Source of the DNA: Paenibacillus sp. FSL A5-0031 | GTDB taxonomy: Bacteria > Bacillota > Bacilli > Paenibacillales > Paenibacillaceae | Direction of reading: 5' to 3' | Length of the DNA: 64,000 bases | NCBI RefSeq assembly: GCF_001956295.1 | Contig: NZ_MRTD01000002.1 | Location: forward strand, 188,501 to 252,500 | In this document: piece after piece, positions 1 through 8,307 of the stretch | How positions within the stretch are numbered: position 1 is the first letter of the stretch | How the letters are laid out: each line of letters starts with the position of its first letter | The notes under the pieces: model-generated | Told to the model about the DNA's origin: nothing | Database searches by the model: none | The model's input: only the letters and a program-made list of their open reading frames with translations | Program-made: the position numbers and the translations under genes

Positions 1-32
1 TGCTAGTATACCTATTTTTGCCCAAAAAGACG

Positions 33-140
33 AAAAAAGAGCAAGACATGCTTATTAGCATGCTGCTCTTTGCCCAGGCGACCGGCCGTATATTCCGATG
101 CTCCACCGTGGTTACCCACTTCCGTCGCCAGTTACATCGG
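33..140 (-). promoter_or_regulatory. ZTP (pfl-motif) riboswitch with terminator expression platform
   Basis: On the minus strand the RNA reads AACUGGCGAC, then a GUGG/CCAC hairpin, then GGAGC, and closes with the hallmark CGCCUGGGCA (plus positions 71-80). These are the conserved pieces of the pfl/ZTP aptamer that senses the purine intermediate ZMP/ZTP. Immediately downstream (69-33) lies an intrinsic terminator: AGAGCA/TGCTCT plus ATGCT/AGCAT stems followed by a run of T. Ligand binding would be expected to prevent termination. The controlled gene lies outside the window; glyA is my guess, because glyA follows ywlE in related genomes and is a known ZTP target. Confidence 0.82.
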
Positions 141-228
141 AAACCGTATATTGTCATTTTATTATATCTTATACAGCTGCAAAAATCAATCGAATGGGAG
201 CAAAAATGACTTCCGCAACCCTAAATGC

Positions 229-807
229 TTATCTTTTGGCAAGCTTGTCCAACAGCTTGACGAGCGCGTCCTCTATTTCGTTAGCACTGCTGCTGTATAT
301 AGCAAGCGAGCCTCCGAAAGGATCAACGATGTCAAAGCTCGGTATACGACGCTCCAGCTCAAGCAATCGTCTTCTCTCGCCAGTCGTCAGCTGTTGGCCA
401 AGCGCCTGCTTCATATGAAGCTCTGTATAAAGCTGCTCCAGCTCCTCAATATCCGCGAGCACTTGAGCGTCTTGATTGGCATATTCCTTTAACGTATAGA
501 TTTTGTCGACCGCTTCGGGATGCCATTGCAGCAAACCACGCTTATGATTGACCGTCATTGTCAAAATAATATCAGCCCAACCAACCGCCTCGCTCGTCAG
601 CGCCAGCGACGTGCTCTTGTGCTCGATGTCCCGCTGCCTAAGCGTCTCCACCGCATGAGCTGACACGGGCAGTCCGTCAATTGTAGATATGCCTGCGGAG
701 CGAACAGCTACAGTGATCCCTCTTAGAGCAGCCATTCGGCGAAGCATAGCCTCTGCCATCGGTGAGCGGCATGTATTGCCTGTACATACAAATAAAATAC
801 GTTTCAC
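229..807 (-). CDS. ywlE: Low-molecular-weight phosphatase, YwlE-like protein arginine phosphatase
   Basis: A 192-aa cytoplasmic LMW-PTP family enzyme. The P-loop VCTGNTCRS near residues 7-15 supplies the nucleophilic Cys and the Arg; the Thr four residues after the Cys is the residue tied to phosphoarginine selectivity in B. subtilis YwlE. The general-acid loop is DPFGG near the C-terminus. YwlE reverses McsB arginine phosphorylation, a mark for ClpCP degradation. I start at the GTG at 807 because AAGGAG lies 8 nt before it; a longer frame to 828 would put that RBS inside the gene. The protein is about 40 residues longer than typical YwlE, with a charged helical insertion just before the DPFGG loop. 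The neighbours mntP and ywlC match the B. subtilis order. Confidence 0.87.
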   Translation of the reverse strand: MKRILFVCTGNTCRSPMAEAMLRRMAALRGITVAVRSAGISTIDGLPVSAHAVETLRQRDIEHKSTSLALTSEAVGWADIILTMTVNHKRGLLQWHPEAVDKIYTLKEYANQDAQVLADIEELEQLYTELHMKQALGQQLTTGERRRLLELERRIPSFDIVDPFGGSLAIYSSSANEIEDALVKLLDKLAKR

Positions 808-949
808 ACTGCCAACTCCTTTTTGCACATTATTCCAAGCTGTTCAACGATTAAGCGAAAACACCTGCAGCGTTCCTTAGATGTTAAAGCAGCTTTGACT
901 TGAAATTTGAAATAAGACTAAAATTTTGTTCTGCTTTCTTACTTATATT

Positions 950-1510
950 CTAAAAGATAAACAAGATGCCGAACACGAACAAAATTCCTCCGCCTATAGC
1001 CTCGCCATATTCGCCAAGCTGACCGCTGACTTTACGCCCCAGCATTAAACCACATATCGACATCAGCCCGCCGAGCAGACCGATAAGTAAAACCGTCATC
1101 AACATGTTTGCAGCGAACATCCCAAGCGTAATGCCTACTGAGAACGAGTCGATACTGACGCTAAGCGAAAGCACGAGCAAGCCCCAAAAAGATTTATGGT
1201 CAAAAGATTGAACCGCCTCGCCGCGCAGCGAGCTATAAATCATATGTCCGCCGAGCAGCACTAGCAAAATGCCTGCCGCAGTCGTGGCTACATCTCCAAG
1301 CAAGGAGCCCACGTATTGACCTGTAAAAATACCTGCCAGCGGCATGATCATATGAAACAACGCAGTTACAATGCCCAGCTTCAAAATATCTCGCAGCCTT
1401 ATGCCTTTGAGCCCAATGCCGAGCCCAAGAGAAAATGCGTCTAGACTGAGTGCCACCGCAATAATAAGCAGCGTCAAAAACTGTCCAGCTTGTAATTGTG
1501 CTTCAATCAC
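950..1510 (-). CDS. mntP: Manganese efflux pump MntP
   Basis: A 186-aa integral membrane protein with six predicted hydrophobic helices arranged as two related halves. Each half carries the family signature, LSLDAFSLGLG near residue 20 and VSIDSFSVGITLG near residue 115, with membrane-embedded Asp residues that bind Mn2+. MntP exports Mn2+ and protects against manganese excess. The start is GTG (1510) behind GGGGGAG. It lies between ywlC and ywlE as in B. subtilis. I do not see a yybP-ykoY manganese riboswitch upstream, but a hairpin sits just before the RBS (1524-1563). Confidence 0.9.
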   Translation of the reverse strand: MIEAQLQAGQFLTLLIIAVALSLDAFSLGLGIGLKGIRLRDILKLGIVTALFHMIMPLAGIFTGQYVGSLLGDVATTAAGILLVLLGGHMIYSSLRGEAVQSFDHKSFWGLLVLSLSVSIDSFSVGITLGMFAANMLMTVLLIGLLGGLMSICGLMLGRKVSGQLGEYGEAIGGGILFVFGILFIF

Positions 1511-1523
1511 AGCCTATCTCCCC

Positions 1524-1563
1524 CATGTCCGCTTGTAGTCTTTACCAAACATATGCGGACATG
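1524..1563 (-). promoter_or_regulatory. Hairpin immediately upstream of the mntP RBS
   Basis: Perfect 9-bp arms CATGTCCGC / GCGGACATG enclose a 22-nt loop. The downstream arm abuts the GGGGGAG Shine-Dalgarno of mntP, so folding could affect initiation. No U-tract follows, so it is not a typical terminator. A regulatory role is inferred only from position. Confidence 0.45.
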
Positions 1564-1633
1564 AGGACAAACATACTAGTGCGGTTTCAAGCTAATTTTG
1601 TTTCAAAAATGATCGTTCCCCTTAGAACAATTT

Positions 1634-2695
1634 CTATACACGAATAATTTGGTTTCCAGCCGCTTTGGCCAACCGATTCATAAGCGCTGCGCCGATCCCA
1701 TGCTCCGTACAGCCCTCTGCCCAAATACGCTGAGCGCCCGCCCCGTCAAAATCTCGCAATGCCGCATAAAGCTGGTGCGCTGCTGTGCCAAGCTCCACCT
1801 CGCTGCCTAATGAGAAAACATAATCTGCATCATAGCGATTCAATCTCTCTTCGAAAGCAAGTACGCCAGTTACCTCGCCGCGCTTCTTTGCAGCTTCTAC
1901 TTGATCTCCAATATACGCTGCGACAGCTTCAAAATGGCCTTGCACAAGCTCAAGCTCCCCTTGTGGCGCATAATGAGTATATTTCATGCCTGGTGATCGC
2001 GGAGCCGACTCCGGTTCTTCTATCGAGGCACTATCAATCAACGCATGGGGTGCCGCTTCTTGAAGCGCTTCGCGCGTAATGCCGCCTGGCCGTAAAATTC
2101 GAATGCCATGCTCGCCAGCAATCTCAATTACAGTAGATTCCAGGCCAACGCCTGTTGCGCCGTCATCAACAAGACCATCGATCCGCCCATCCAAATCCTC
2201 CAGCACATGCTCAGCAAGTGTTGGGCTTGGCCTTCCAGAACGATTGGCGCTTGGTGCAGCAATTGGACAATCTGCGATCTCAATCAGCGCAAGCGCTGTT
2301 CTATGATCCGGTATTCGAATACCAACGGTAGACAGTCCTGCCGTTACGAGCGGCGATAACGCATCCTCACGAACGGGCAGCACAATGGTAAGTGGTCCTG
2401 GCCAAAACTGTTCCATCAACGATGAAGCCAGCTCAGAATACGGCAGTACCAGCTCATCTAACTGCTTGCGACCCGCAATATGCACAATGAGAGGGTTGTC
2501 CGATGGACGTCCCTTTGCGGTGAATATCCGTTCAACAGCCGCTGAGCTGCGAGCATCCGCGCCAAGCCCATAAACCGTCTCTGTAGGGAATGCAATAATT
2601 CCGCCTTCTCTTAATTGGCTGGCAGCTTCCGATAATTGTTCCCGCAGCTGAGAATCATGAGCCTTCTTTACGCGCCATACATTTGTTTTAGTCAT
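1634..2695 (-). CDS. ywlC: Threonylcarbamoyl-AMP synthase, Sua5 type
   Basis: A 353-aa enzyme making L-threonylcarbamoyl-AMP from threonine, bicarbonate and ATP, the first step of t6A37 modification of ANN-decoding tRNAs. The YrdC/Sua5 domain (about 15-205) shows AFPTETVYGLG, the KGRPSDNPL loop and the PSANRSGRPSPT segment. A separate Sua5 C-terminal domain (about 235-350) marks the long form rather than the short TsaC form. The product goes to the TsaBDE machinery. The start ATG at 2695 has GGATAG just upstream. It is followed by mntP and ywlE on the same strand. Confidence 0.93.
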   Translation of the reverse strand: MTKTNVWRVKKAHDSQLREQLSEAASQLREGGIIAFPTETVYGLGADARSSAAVERIFTAKGRPSDNPLIVHIAGRKQLDELVLPYSELASSLMEQFWPGPLTIVLPVREDALSPLVTAGLSTVGIRIPDHRTALALIEIADCPIAAPSANRSGRPSPTLAEHVLEDLDGRIDGLVDDGATGVGLESTVIEIAGEHGIRILRPGGITREALQEAAPHALIDSASIEEPESAPRSPGMKYTHYAPQGELELVQGHFEAVAAYIGDQVEAAKKRGEVTGVLAFEERLNRYDADYVFSLGSEVELGTAAHQLYAALRDFDGAGAQRIWAEGCTEHGIGAALMNRLAKAAGNQIIRV

Positions 2696-2774
2696 CTCTA
2701 TCCTTCAATCCTTGCTCTTAATTGAAATTGTTCATTCATTCGTTATTATAGCATAAGCACCCGCAAACAAGCAG

Positions 2775-2818
2775 AAACGACAGCTGTACCTTTACATTCA
2801 AAGGTGCAACTGTCGTTT
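2775..2818 (-). terminator. Terminator of spoIIR
   Basis: A long hairpin with outer arms AAACGACAG / CTGTCGTTT and inner ACCTT/AAGGT pairing starts 2 nt after the spoIIR stop. The T-rich tail on the minus strand is modest, so strength is uncertain. Confidence 0.65.
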
Positions 2819-2819
2819 A

Positions 2820-3584
2820 TTATGAAAACAGTGATTTAATCCAATTGATAAAAGACTCGATCATTTCCCAAATAAAAAATTTTGCTTCCGGCGCTTCGCC
2901 TTGGGAAGGAGTATCTGCTGGAGCTGCTGCTAAGGAAGCTGTCTTAGTCGCTGCAGTATCCGATTTCACTACTGACGCTTGCTCTGTCTCTGTTCCAGCT
3001 GCTGCTGATGCTTCACCGCTTACTGCGTCGATAAAACATAACGGCGGGAACAATACGCACCACCAATTTTGTCCGCCGCCTTCGCCAAGTGTAATACGAA
3101 GGGCTTCATAGTCGCCAGCGGGGTAAACTTGATTCCCGTACATTTTTGTTGGGAAAGGTACCATTCCAAGCTCTGCGGATGAGCCATATTCAAAGCCGCG
3201 GCTCTTTAGCACTTCCGCTGTTATGCGTTCAATTTCAGGCATATTGGCGAGAATCGTCTGACGTGCTTCCTCAATCGTCTGAGGTCCCGTCACCCAGCTA
3301 TTCATCGCTTTAACGATTTCATCCCGGACAAGACGTTTCACGACTTGATCAGCAGGATTATCGGAATTGGCTAAAATACGAAGGCGAATGGCTTCCTGCG
3401 GAATTTCTCCGCCTGCAACTGCAGCATCCATTTGCTGAGCTTCCCAGCTCATAATTAAAATGATAAGTGCAAAAATAATAAAACCATATGATTTGCGATA
3501 AACAAATTTATTAGCCTTACCCGAATGAGATTGAGCGGATTTAGAAATATTGGAATAGGAATGAATAGAATAATGGCTGGACAT
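2820..3584 (-). CDS. spoIIR: Stage II sporulation protein R
   Basis: A 254-aa secreted signalling protein. In B. subtilis, SpoIIR made under sigma-F in the forespore triggers SpoIIGA in the mother-cell membrane to process pro-sigma-E. A hydrophobic N-terminal segment (about residues 32-48) would export it. The conserved core follows, including EAIRLRILANSDNPADQ and the VKRLVRDEI helix. The C-terminal third is an Ala/Thr-rich linker ending in an aromatic amphipathic helix, making it somewhat longer than the B. subtilis protein. I take the ATG at 3584, 10 nt after GGAG; a TTG at 3593 would sit on top of the RBS. Direct evidence that the host makes endospores. Confidence 0.92.
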   Translation of the reverse strand: MSSHYSIHSYSNISKSAQSHSGKANKFVYRKSYGFIIFALIILIMSWEAQQMDAAVAGGEIPQEAIRLRILANSDNPADQVVKRLVRDEIVKAMNSWVTGPQTIEEARQTILANMPEIERITAEVLKSRGFEYGSSAELGMVPFPTKMYGNQVYPAGDYEALRITLGEGGGQNWWCVLFPPLCFIDAVSGEASAAAGTETEQASVVKSDTAATKTASLAAAPADTPSQGEAPEAKFFIWEMIESFINWIKSLFS

Positions 3585-3768
3585 ATAACACAAGCTCCTC
3601 TCGTCGCACCCGTCAGTGCGTCTGCTTGCGTTCCGGAACGTATCTATCCGTCATTATGTCCGCTATGCTTAATATATAAACCTATCAATCTATCTATTTT
3701 TTATCTTATCGCAGACACTCTTCTAGCAAGTTATAATATTTTCAATAAATGAGAAGGATGGATGAAGA

Positions 3769-4641
3769 ATGGATTTCCAAAAAACTTATGCAGCGTATCG
3801 ACCGCTGCTCCATTCCATTGCTTATCGGATGCTTGGCACATTCAGCGAGGCCGAGGATTTGGTCCAGGATGTGTTTGCAGACTACAGCCTTTTGGACCCT
3901 AGTGAAATTAAAAATGAGAAGGCCTATCTCGTTCGGATGCTCACTAACCGCTCAATCAATCTCAGCCAATCCGCGCGCAAAAGAAAAGAAGTATATGTTG
4001 GACAGTGGCTGCCCGAACCAGACGTCAGCACCGTAAAACAAGACCCTGCTGAAATTTATGCGGAGCATGAAGAGATTTCCTACGCGCTGCTTGTCATGCT
4101 TGAGCAGCTTACAGCCGTTGAACGGGCAGTGTTTATTTTAAGAGAATCACTTCAATACGATTATGAGGATATTGCTTCCTGCTTACATAAAACAACAGCA
4201 AACTGTCGTAAAATATACAGCCGAGCCAAAGAGAAGCTTCAGGAAGATAGATCGATGCTACCATTAAACACGGATAAAGCCGAAACCCTCGCTGTTGCCT
4301 TCATGGAAGCAGCTTCCTCCGGAAATTTCGAGAAATTGATTTCTCTTTTGTCCGAAGAAGCGATTCTTGTCTCCGATGGAGGCGGCAAGGTACGTGCAGC
4401 TATTTTCGCCATCATTAGCAGAGAAAGAGTCATTGCCTTTTTGAAGGGTGTTATTCCGAAGACCTTCTTGGGAGATGGCCATCAATTCGCTGAGGTGAAC
4501 GGACAAGCTGGCGTCATCGTTAAGCAAGCCGGTATGCCAAGAAGTGTTATCAGCTTTCGGCTCGATGAGGAAGGGCAGAAGGTTGAGCGGATTTATGTCA
4601 TGTTGAACCCTGATAAGCTGAAGCATGTTCTGATCGAATGA
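3769..4641 (+). CDS. ECF41-family sigma factor (SigJ-like) with SnoaL-like C-terminal domain
   Basis: A 290-aa extracytoplasmic-function sigma factor. Region 2 (about 5-75) includes EDLVQDVF; region 4 (about 115-165) includes ERAVFILRESLQYDYEDIA. The ECF41 hallmarks are present: WLPEP between regions 2 and 4, and a C-terminal SnoaL-like extension (about 175-285) with DGGGK and NPDKL. In this family the extension works as a built-in regulator instead of a separate anti-sigma factor, and no anti-sigma gene is seen here. The next gene is the family's usual partner, a COE-type protein, with a matching promoter at 4737-4763. The start ATG lies 10 nt after AAGGA. The stimulus is unknown. Confidence 0.92.
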   Translation: MDFQKTYAAYRPLLHSIAYRMLGTFSEAEDLVQDVFADYSLLDPSEIKNEKAYLVRMLTNRSINLSQSARKRKEVYVGQWLPEPDVSTVKQDPAEIYAEHEEISYALLVMLEQLTAVERAVFILRESLQYDYEDIASCLHKTTANCRKIYSRAKEKLQEDRSMLPLNTDKAETLAVAFMEAASSGNFEKLISLLSEEAILVSDGGGKVRAAIFAIISRERVIAFLKGVIPKTFLGDGHQFAEVNGQAGVIVKQAGMPRSVISFRLDEEGQKVERIYVMLNPDKLKHVLIE

Positions 4642-4675
4642 CAAACTGAAAATTTACGAACCGCCAATAGTGAAC

Positions 4676-4705
4676 AGGACGACTAAACACAGGACGACTA
4701 AACAA
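4676..4705 (+). repeat. Two tandem 15-bp copies (CAGGACGACTAAACA)
   Basis: CAGGACGACTAAACA occurs twice back to back, 35-60 bp downstream of the sigma-factor stop and 32 bp before the ECF41-type promoter. It looks like a simple local duplication; an activator site is possible but unsupported. Confidence 0.7.
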
Positions 4706-4736
4706 GAACGAATAAATAAAAATTTTTTTAACCTTC

Positions 4737-4763
4737 TGTCACAACCTTTAACTGTGTTTTGTC
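4737..4763 (+). promoter_or_regulatory. ECF41-type promoter of the COE gene
   Basis: TGTCACA (4737-4743), a 16-nt spacer, then TGTC (4760-4763). The published ECF41 target promoter is TGTCACA-n16-CGTC, so only one base deviates. It lies 47 nt before the COE start codon and is the expected target of the adjacent sigma factor. Confidence 0.8.
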
Positions 4764-4810
4764 TTAGAGGATGAAAGCAAATAATTAGAACATAGAGGAG
4801 AATGAGGAAC

Positions 4811-5248
4811 ATGACAGAAAGAGTCCAAATAGCTAAAGAAATACCTGCTGCATATCAGGCAATGAGCGGATTGGAAAAATACCTAGGCACTACGAGCATC
4901 GACAAGCAGCTGCTAGAATTGATTAAAATTCGCGCATCGCAAATAAATGGCTGTGCTTTCTGCATTAATATGCACACGAAAGACGCTAGAAACTTGGGCG
5001 AGACCGAGCAGCGTATTTATGCATTGAGCGCTTGGCGCGATACGCCTTACTTTACGAAGGAGGAGCGAGCGGTACTCGCTTTGACGGAGGCTGTCACAGT
5101 CATTACGAAGGAACATGTGCCCGATGCGGTATATGAAGAAGTTGCCCGGTATTTCGAGAGCAAACAAGTCGGCGAGATTATTATGGCTATTATTACGATC
5201 AACGGGTGGAACCGTCTTGCGATAAGCACCGGTATGATGCCGGAATAA
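4811..5248 (+). CDS. Carboxymuconolactone decarboxylase/AhpD-family protein, ECF41 target
   Basis: A 145-aa protein of the CMD/alkylhydroperoxidase core family. It contains the redox motif CAFCINMH (about residues 49-56), the CxxC-x3-H arrangement used by AhpD-like peroxidase partners, and the helix ELIKIRASQINGC before it. Such proteins are the C of the COE genes (carboxymuconolactone decarboxylase, oxidoreductase, epimerase) paired with ECF41 sigma factors. The start is placed at the ATG at 4811 with GGAG 10 nt upstream; an in-frame ATG at 4802 is only 1 nt from the RBS. The physiological substrate is unknown; a peroxide or oxidised metabolite is likely. Confidence 0.88.
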   Translation: MTERVQIAKEIPAAYQAMSGLEKYLGTTSIDKQLLELIKIRASQINGCAFCINMHTKDARNLGETEQRIYALSAWRDTPYFTKEERAVLALTEAVTVITKEHVPDAVYEEVARYFESKQVGEIIMAIITINGWNRLAISTGMMPE

Positions 5249-5267
5249 GTGTGAGCGGCTAAAATCG

Positions 5268-5929
5268 GAAAAAAGCGCTAAAAGATGCGTTCGAGCGGAA
5301 ATAAGACTAAAAAGTAGGCTTATTTTCGTCAAAGGAACTTTTTTCGCGAAAATAGAACTAGAATGTAGGCTTATGTTTGCGCATCGTATACAAAAACGCG
5401 CTAAATGATGTGTTCGAGCGAAAATAAGACTAAAAAGTAGGCTTATTTTCGTCAAAGGAGCCGTTTTCTCGAAAATAGAGCTAGAATGTAGGCTTATTTT
5501 TGCGCATCGTATACAAAAACGCGCTAAATGATGTGTTCGAGCGAAAATAAGGCTAAAAAGTAGTCCTATTTTCGTCAAAGTAACCCTTTTCGCGAAAATA
5601 GAACTAGAATGTAGGCTTATGTTTGCGCGTCACATACAAAAACGCGGTAAATGGTGCGTTCAAGCGAAAATAAGGCTAAAAAGTAGGCTTATTTCCGTCA
5701 AAGGAGCCGTTTTCTCGAAAATAGAGCTAGAATGTAGGCTTATTTTTGCGCGTCACATACAAAAAAGCGGTAAATGGTGCGTTCCAGTGAAAATAAGACT
5801 TAAAAACAGGCTTATTTCCGTCAAAGGAACCCTTTTCTCGAAAATAGAGCTAGAATGTAGGCTTATTTTTGCGCATCGCATACAAAAACGCGCTAAATGA
5901 TGTGTTCGAGCGAAAATAAATCTAGGAAA
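5268..5929. repeat. Tandem array of 123-bp units, each a diverged dimer of palindromic half-units
   Basis: The anchor GCG(C/G)TAAA recurs at 5275, 5398, 5521, 5644, 5767 and 5890, exactly 123 bp apart each time, giving just over five units. Each unit holds two related halves of about 61 bp. Both have the core CGAAAATA..CTA.AA..GTAGGCTTATTTT, whose ends pair as inverted repeats, so each unit can fold into two hairpins. Because 123 is divisible by 3, long open frames run through the array on both strands with a 41-residue repeat; I do not consider them genes. The array fills the convergent gap between the COE gene and prmC. Confidence 0.93.
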
Positions 5930-5976
5930 TAGATTTTTTTTGCTGAGCCCAGTCAGGCCGCTGCTTGAAATGAAAT

Positions 5977-6024
5977 AGAGGCTTTCCCGAAGTAGATAAA
6001 TCTACTTTTTGGGAAGCCTCTTTT
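5977..6024. terminator. Bidirectional terminator after prmC
   Basis: Arms AGAGGCTTTCCC / GGGAAGCCTCT with an inner GTAGAT/ATCTAC stem; TTTT follows on the plus strand and an A/T-rich tail on the minus strand. It ends 13 nt from the prmC stop and also closes the COE side. Confidence 0.8.
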
Positions 6025-6037
6025 GCTGTAAGCGAAG

Positions 6038-6988
6038 TTAACTCCTCGTTGCAATGACATGGCGCTCGATTCCAGCGTAGTCACTGATGATTCGAATGTC
6101 GTCCCATTGCGACATTTCGCGCATCATGTCTGCAACGATGCGAGGCTGGCCCATGCCGAGCTCGAATGCGACGATGCGAGGCATCTGCGCGAGCAGCGGA
6201 AGCTGCTCCAGCATGCGCCGGTACGGGATCAACCCGTCCGGCCCGCCTTCCAGCGCGAGATGCGGCTCATAGTCGCGGACTTCGCGCTGCAGCTCTAACA
6301 TATCCGCCGCCGGTATATACGGCGGATTGGATACAAGCACGTCGATGCGAAGCTCGCCGTGCTGCAGTTCACCCTGCTCATGCCCATGTACAAATGGCAT
6401 GAGCAGGTCGCCCTGCACGAATGTCAACCGATCCGCCGTCTCATGGCGGATCGCGTTCGTGCGGGCGACTGCCAGCGCGTCCGGCGATAGATCGGACGCG
6501 CATACGCGCCATGCGTGACGCTGCGAAGCTAGCGTCACGGCGATGGCGCCGCTGCCTGTGCCGACGTCGACAATCGTCGGCGGCTGCATATCCCCTGCAA
6601 TCAGCGCAGGGGGCCAAATAAGATCAGCTGCCTCAAGCACAGCCTCGACGAGCAGCTCTGTTTCCGGACGCGGAATGAGCACGGCAGGCGAGACTGTAAA
6701 TGGCCGCCCATAAAACCATTGCTCACCAATAATATATTGAACAGGCTCCCCTGCAGCCTTACGACGTATGAGGCTTTCCCATTCTCCTAACCGCTCTACA
6801 GGAAATAACTCACTGCCATCACGCAGCAATGCCGCTCGATCCATATTCAGCAAATGCATGAGCAAAAGCTCTGCATTGTTGCGCGGCTCTTCCACCGCTT
6901 CCGATTGCAAAATCGCTGTCGCTTGCATGCAAGCTTGCCGCAATGTTAATGGCGCAACAAACCATTGCTCCTCCGAATGCTTGCTCAT
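6038..6988 (-). CDS. prmC: Release factor glutamine methyltransferase
   Basis: A 316-aa SAM-dependent enzyme that N5-methylates the Gln of the GGQ motif in class-1 release factors. The N-terminal helical domain covers about 15-95. The Rossmann methyltransferase domain (about 110-310) includes the SAM loop VDVGTGSGAIAV and the catalytic NPPY motif in VSNPPYIP. It lies downstream of prfA, its substrate gene, on the same strand, the usual pairing in Firmicutes, though separated by 242 bp. The start ATG has GGGAAGGG 10 nt upstream. It is slightly longer than the usual 280-290 residues, by an N-terminal extension and an acidic loop. Confidence 0.94.
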   Translation of the reverse strand: MSKHSEEQWFVAPLTLRQACMQATAILQSEAVEEPRNNAELLLMHLLNMDRAALLRDGSELFPVERLGEWESLIRRKAAGEPVQYIIGEQWFYGRPFTVSPAVLIPRPETELLVEAVLEAADLIWPPALIAGDMQPPTIVDVGTGSGAIAVTLASQRHAWRVCASDLSPDALAVARTNAIRHETADRLTFVQGDLLMPFVHGHEQGELQHGELRIDVLVSNPPYIPAADMLELQREVRDYEPHLALEGGPDGLIPYRRMLEQLPLLAQMPRIVAFELGMGQPRIVADMMREMSQWDDIRIISDYAGIERHVIATRS

Positions 6989-7185
6989 CCCTGTATCGCC
7001 CTTCCCACTTTAAAGTAACTTCCTTCTCCTTCATGCAGCAGCAACTATAGCCAATCTATTGCCATTACTGCCAAACAGCTATCAGCACATTCGACAATAA
7101 TTCACTGCTATGTCCGATCTATTTATGCGCTCCAAACGACCACATGCCTTGCCTTTGCTTCCCCAAACCGAACAAAACGCCAGAC

Positions 7186-7214
7186 CGCTGATTGCTTATT
7201 GTAAGCAACCAGCG
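7186..7214 (-). other. Stem-loop after prfA
   Basis: CGCTG(A/G)TTGCTT pairs with AAGCAACCAGCG across a 5-nt loop, 16 nt beyond the prfA stop. Only a weak T-rich tail follows, so it may be a partial terminator or processing site between prfA and prmC. Confidence 0.5.
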
Positions 7215-7230
7215 ACCCAGCGCAAATTTG

Positions 7231-8307
7231 TTAAGCCATTTCACGTTCCATAAGATCAGCTTGCTCTGCAATCGTCAGGGAGGAAATAACCTCTGTCAAA
7301 TCGCCGTTCATCACTGAATCCAGCTTATGAAGCGTTAATCCGATACGGTGATCCGTTACACGACTTTGCGGGAAATTGTATGTGCGAATACGTTCGCTGC
7401 GATCTCCCGTTCCAACCTTGCTTTTACGCTCGCCCGCATACTTTGCTTCTTCTTCTTGACGGCGAACATCAGAGATACGTGCACGAAGCACGGCAAGTGC
7501 CTTCGCTTTGTTCTCATTCTGTGATTTGCCATCTTGGCAAGTCGCCATAATGCCGGTTGGAACGTGCAATACACGTACCGCGGATTTCGTCGTATTAACG
7601 GATTGGCCGCCCGCTCCACTGGAGCAGAACGTATCCACGCGGATATCCTTGTCGAAAATTTCAATCTCCACATCTTCAACCTCAGGCATAACAGCTACCG
7701 TAGATGTTGATGTATGAATACGGCCGCCTGATTCCGTTACTGGAATCCGTTGTACGCGATGAGCGCCGCTTTCGAATTTCATCTTGCTGTACGCGCCTTT
7801 GCCCGTAATCATAAAGATTACCTCTTTAAATCCGCCAACGTCGTTCTCGCTGAAATCCATTAGCTCTACACGCCAGCCTTGTGCATCAGCAAACTTTGTA
7901 TACATACGATATAACTCATATGCGAACAATGCTGCTTCGTCTCCGCCAGCCGCACCGCGAATTTCGACAATAACGTTCTTGTCATCATTAGGGTCCTTCG
8001 GCAATAGAACGATACGAATTTGCTCATCAAGCTCAGCTTGGCGTTTGCTCAATTCGTCGATTTCCATTTTAACCATTTCACGCATTTCGTCATCGAGTTT
8101 CTCAGCTTGCATCAGCTTAGCGTCGTCCAGCTGCTCGGTAACTTGTTTATATTCCGTAAAGGCATCATATGCCTCTTGTAAATCCGACTGCTCCTTGGAA
8201 AGCTCTCTAAGCCGCTTGGGATCACTGGATACATCTGGATCACACAATAGCTCACTCAGCTTCTCATACCGGTCTGCGAGTGCTTGTAAACGGTCAAACA
8301 CGATCAT
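7231..8307 (-). CDS. prfA: Peptide chain release factor 1
   Basis: A 358-aa class-1 release factor recognising UAA and UAG. It shows the anticodon-like PVT tripeptide in [10 protein letters not shown] (about residues 185-190) and the catalytic loop [15 protein letters not shown] with GGQ (about 230-234), which triggers peptidyl-tRNA hydrolysis. The length matches bacterial RF1. The N-terminal coiled coil (about 10-100) is typical. AGGTG precedes the ATG. prmC downstream would methylate its GGQ glutamine. Confidence 0.97.
   Translation of the reverse strand: MIVFDRLQALADRYEKLSELLCDPDVSSDPKRLRELSKEQSDLQEAYDAFTEYKQVTEQLDDAKLMQAEKLDDEMREMVKMEIDELSKRQAELDEQIRIVLLPKDPNDDKNVIVEIRGAAGGDEAALFAYELYRMYTKFADAQGWRVELMDFSENDVGGFKEVIFMITGKGAYSKMKFESGAHRVQRIPVTESGGRIHTSTSTVAVMPEVEDVEIEIFDKDIRVDTFCSSGAGGQSVNTTKSAVRVLHVPTGIMATCQDGKSQNENKAKALAVLRARISDVRRQEEEAKYAGERKSKVGTGDRSERIRTYNFPQSRVTDHRIGLTLHKLDSVMNGDLTEVISSLTIAEQADLMEREMA

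Noticed and set aside
1511..1633. yybP-ykoY manganese riboswitch before mntP
   Set aside because: Only a simple 9-bp hairpin is present; the conserved riboswitch bases are not seen and the gap is short.
4913..5578. Long minus-strand open frame (221 aa) with a 41-residue repeat, and a plus-strand counterpart at 5619-5900
   Set aside because: Both are translations of the 123-bp repeat array, whose length is a multiple of 3; no RBS, and the first runs antisense into the COE gene.
5268..5929. CRISPR array
   Set aside because: Units are contiguous 123-bp repeats without unique spacers, and no cas genes are present.
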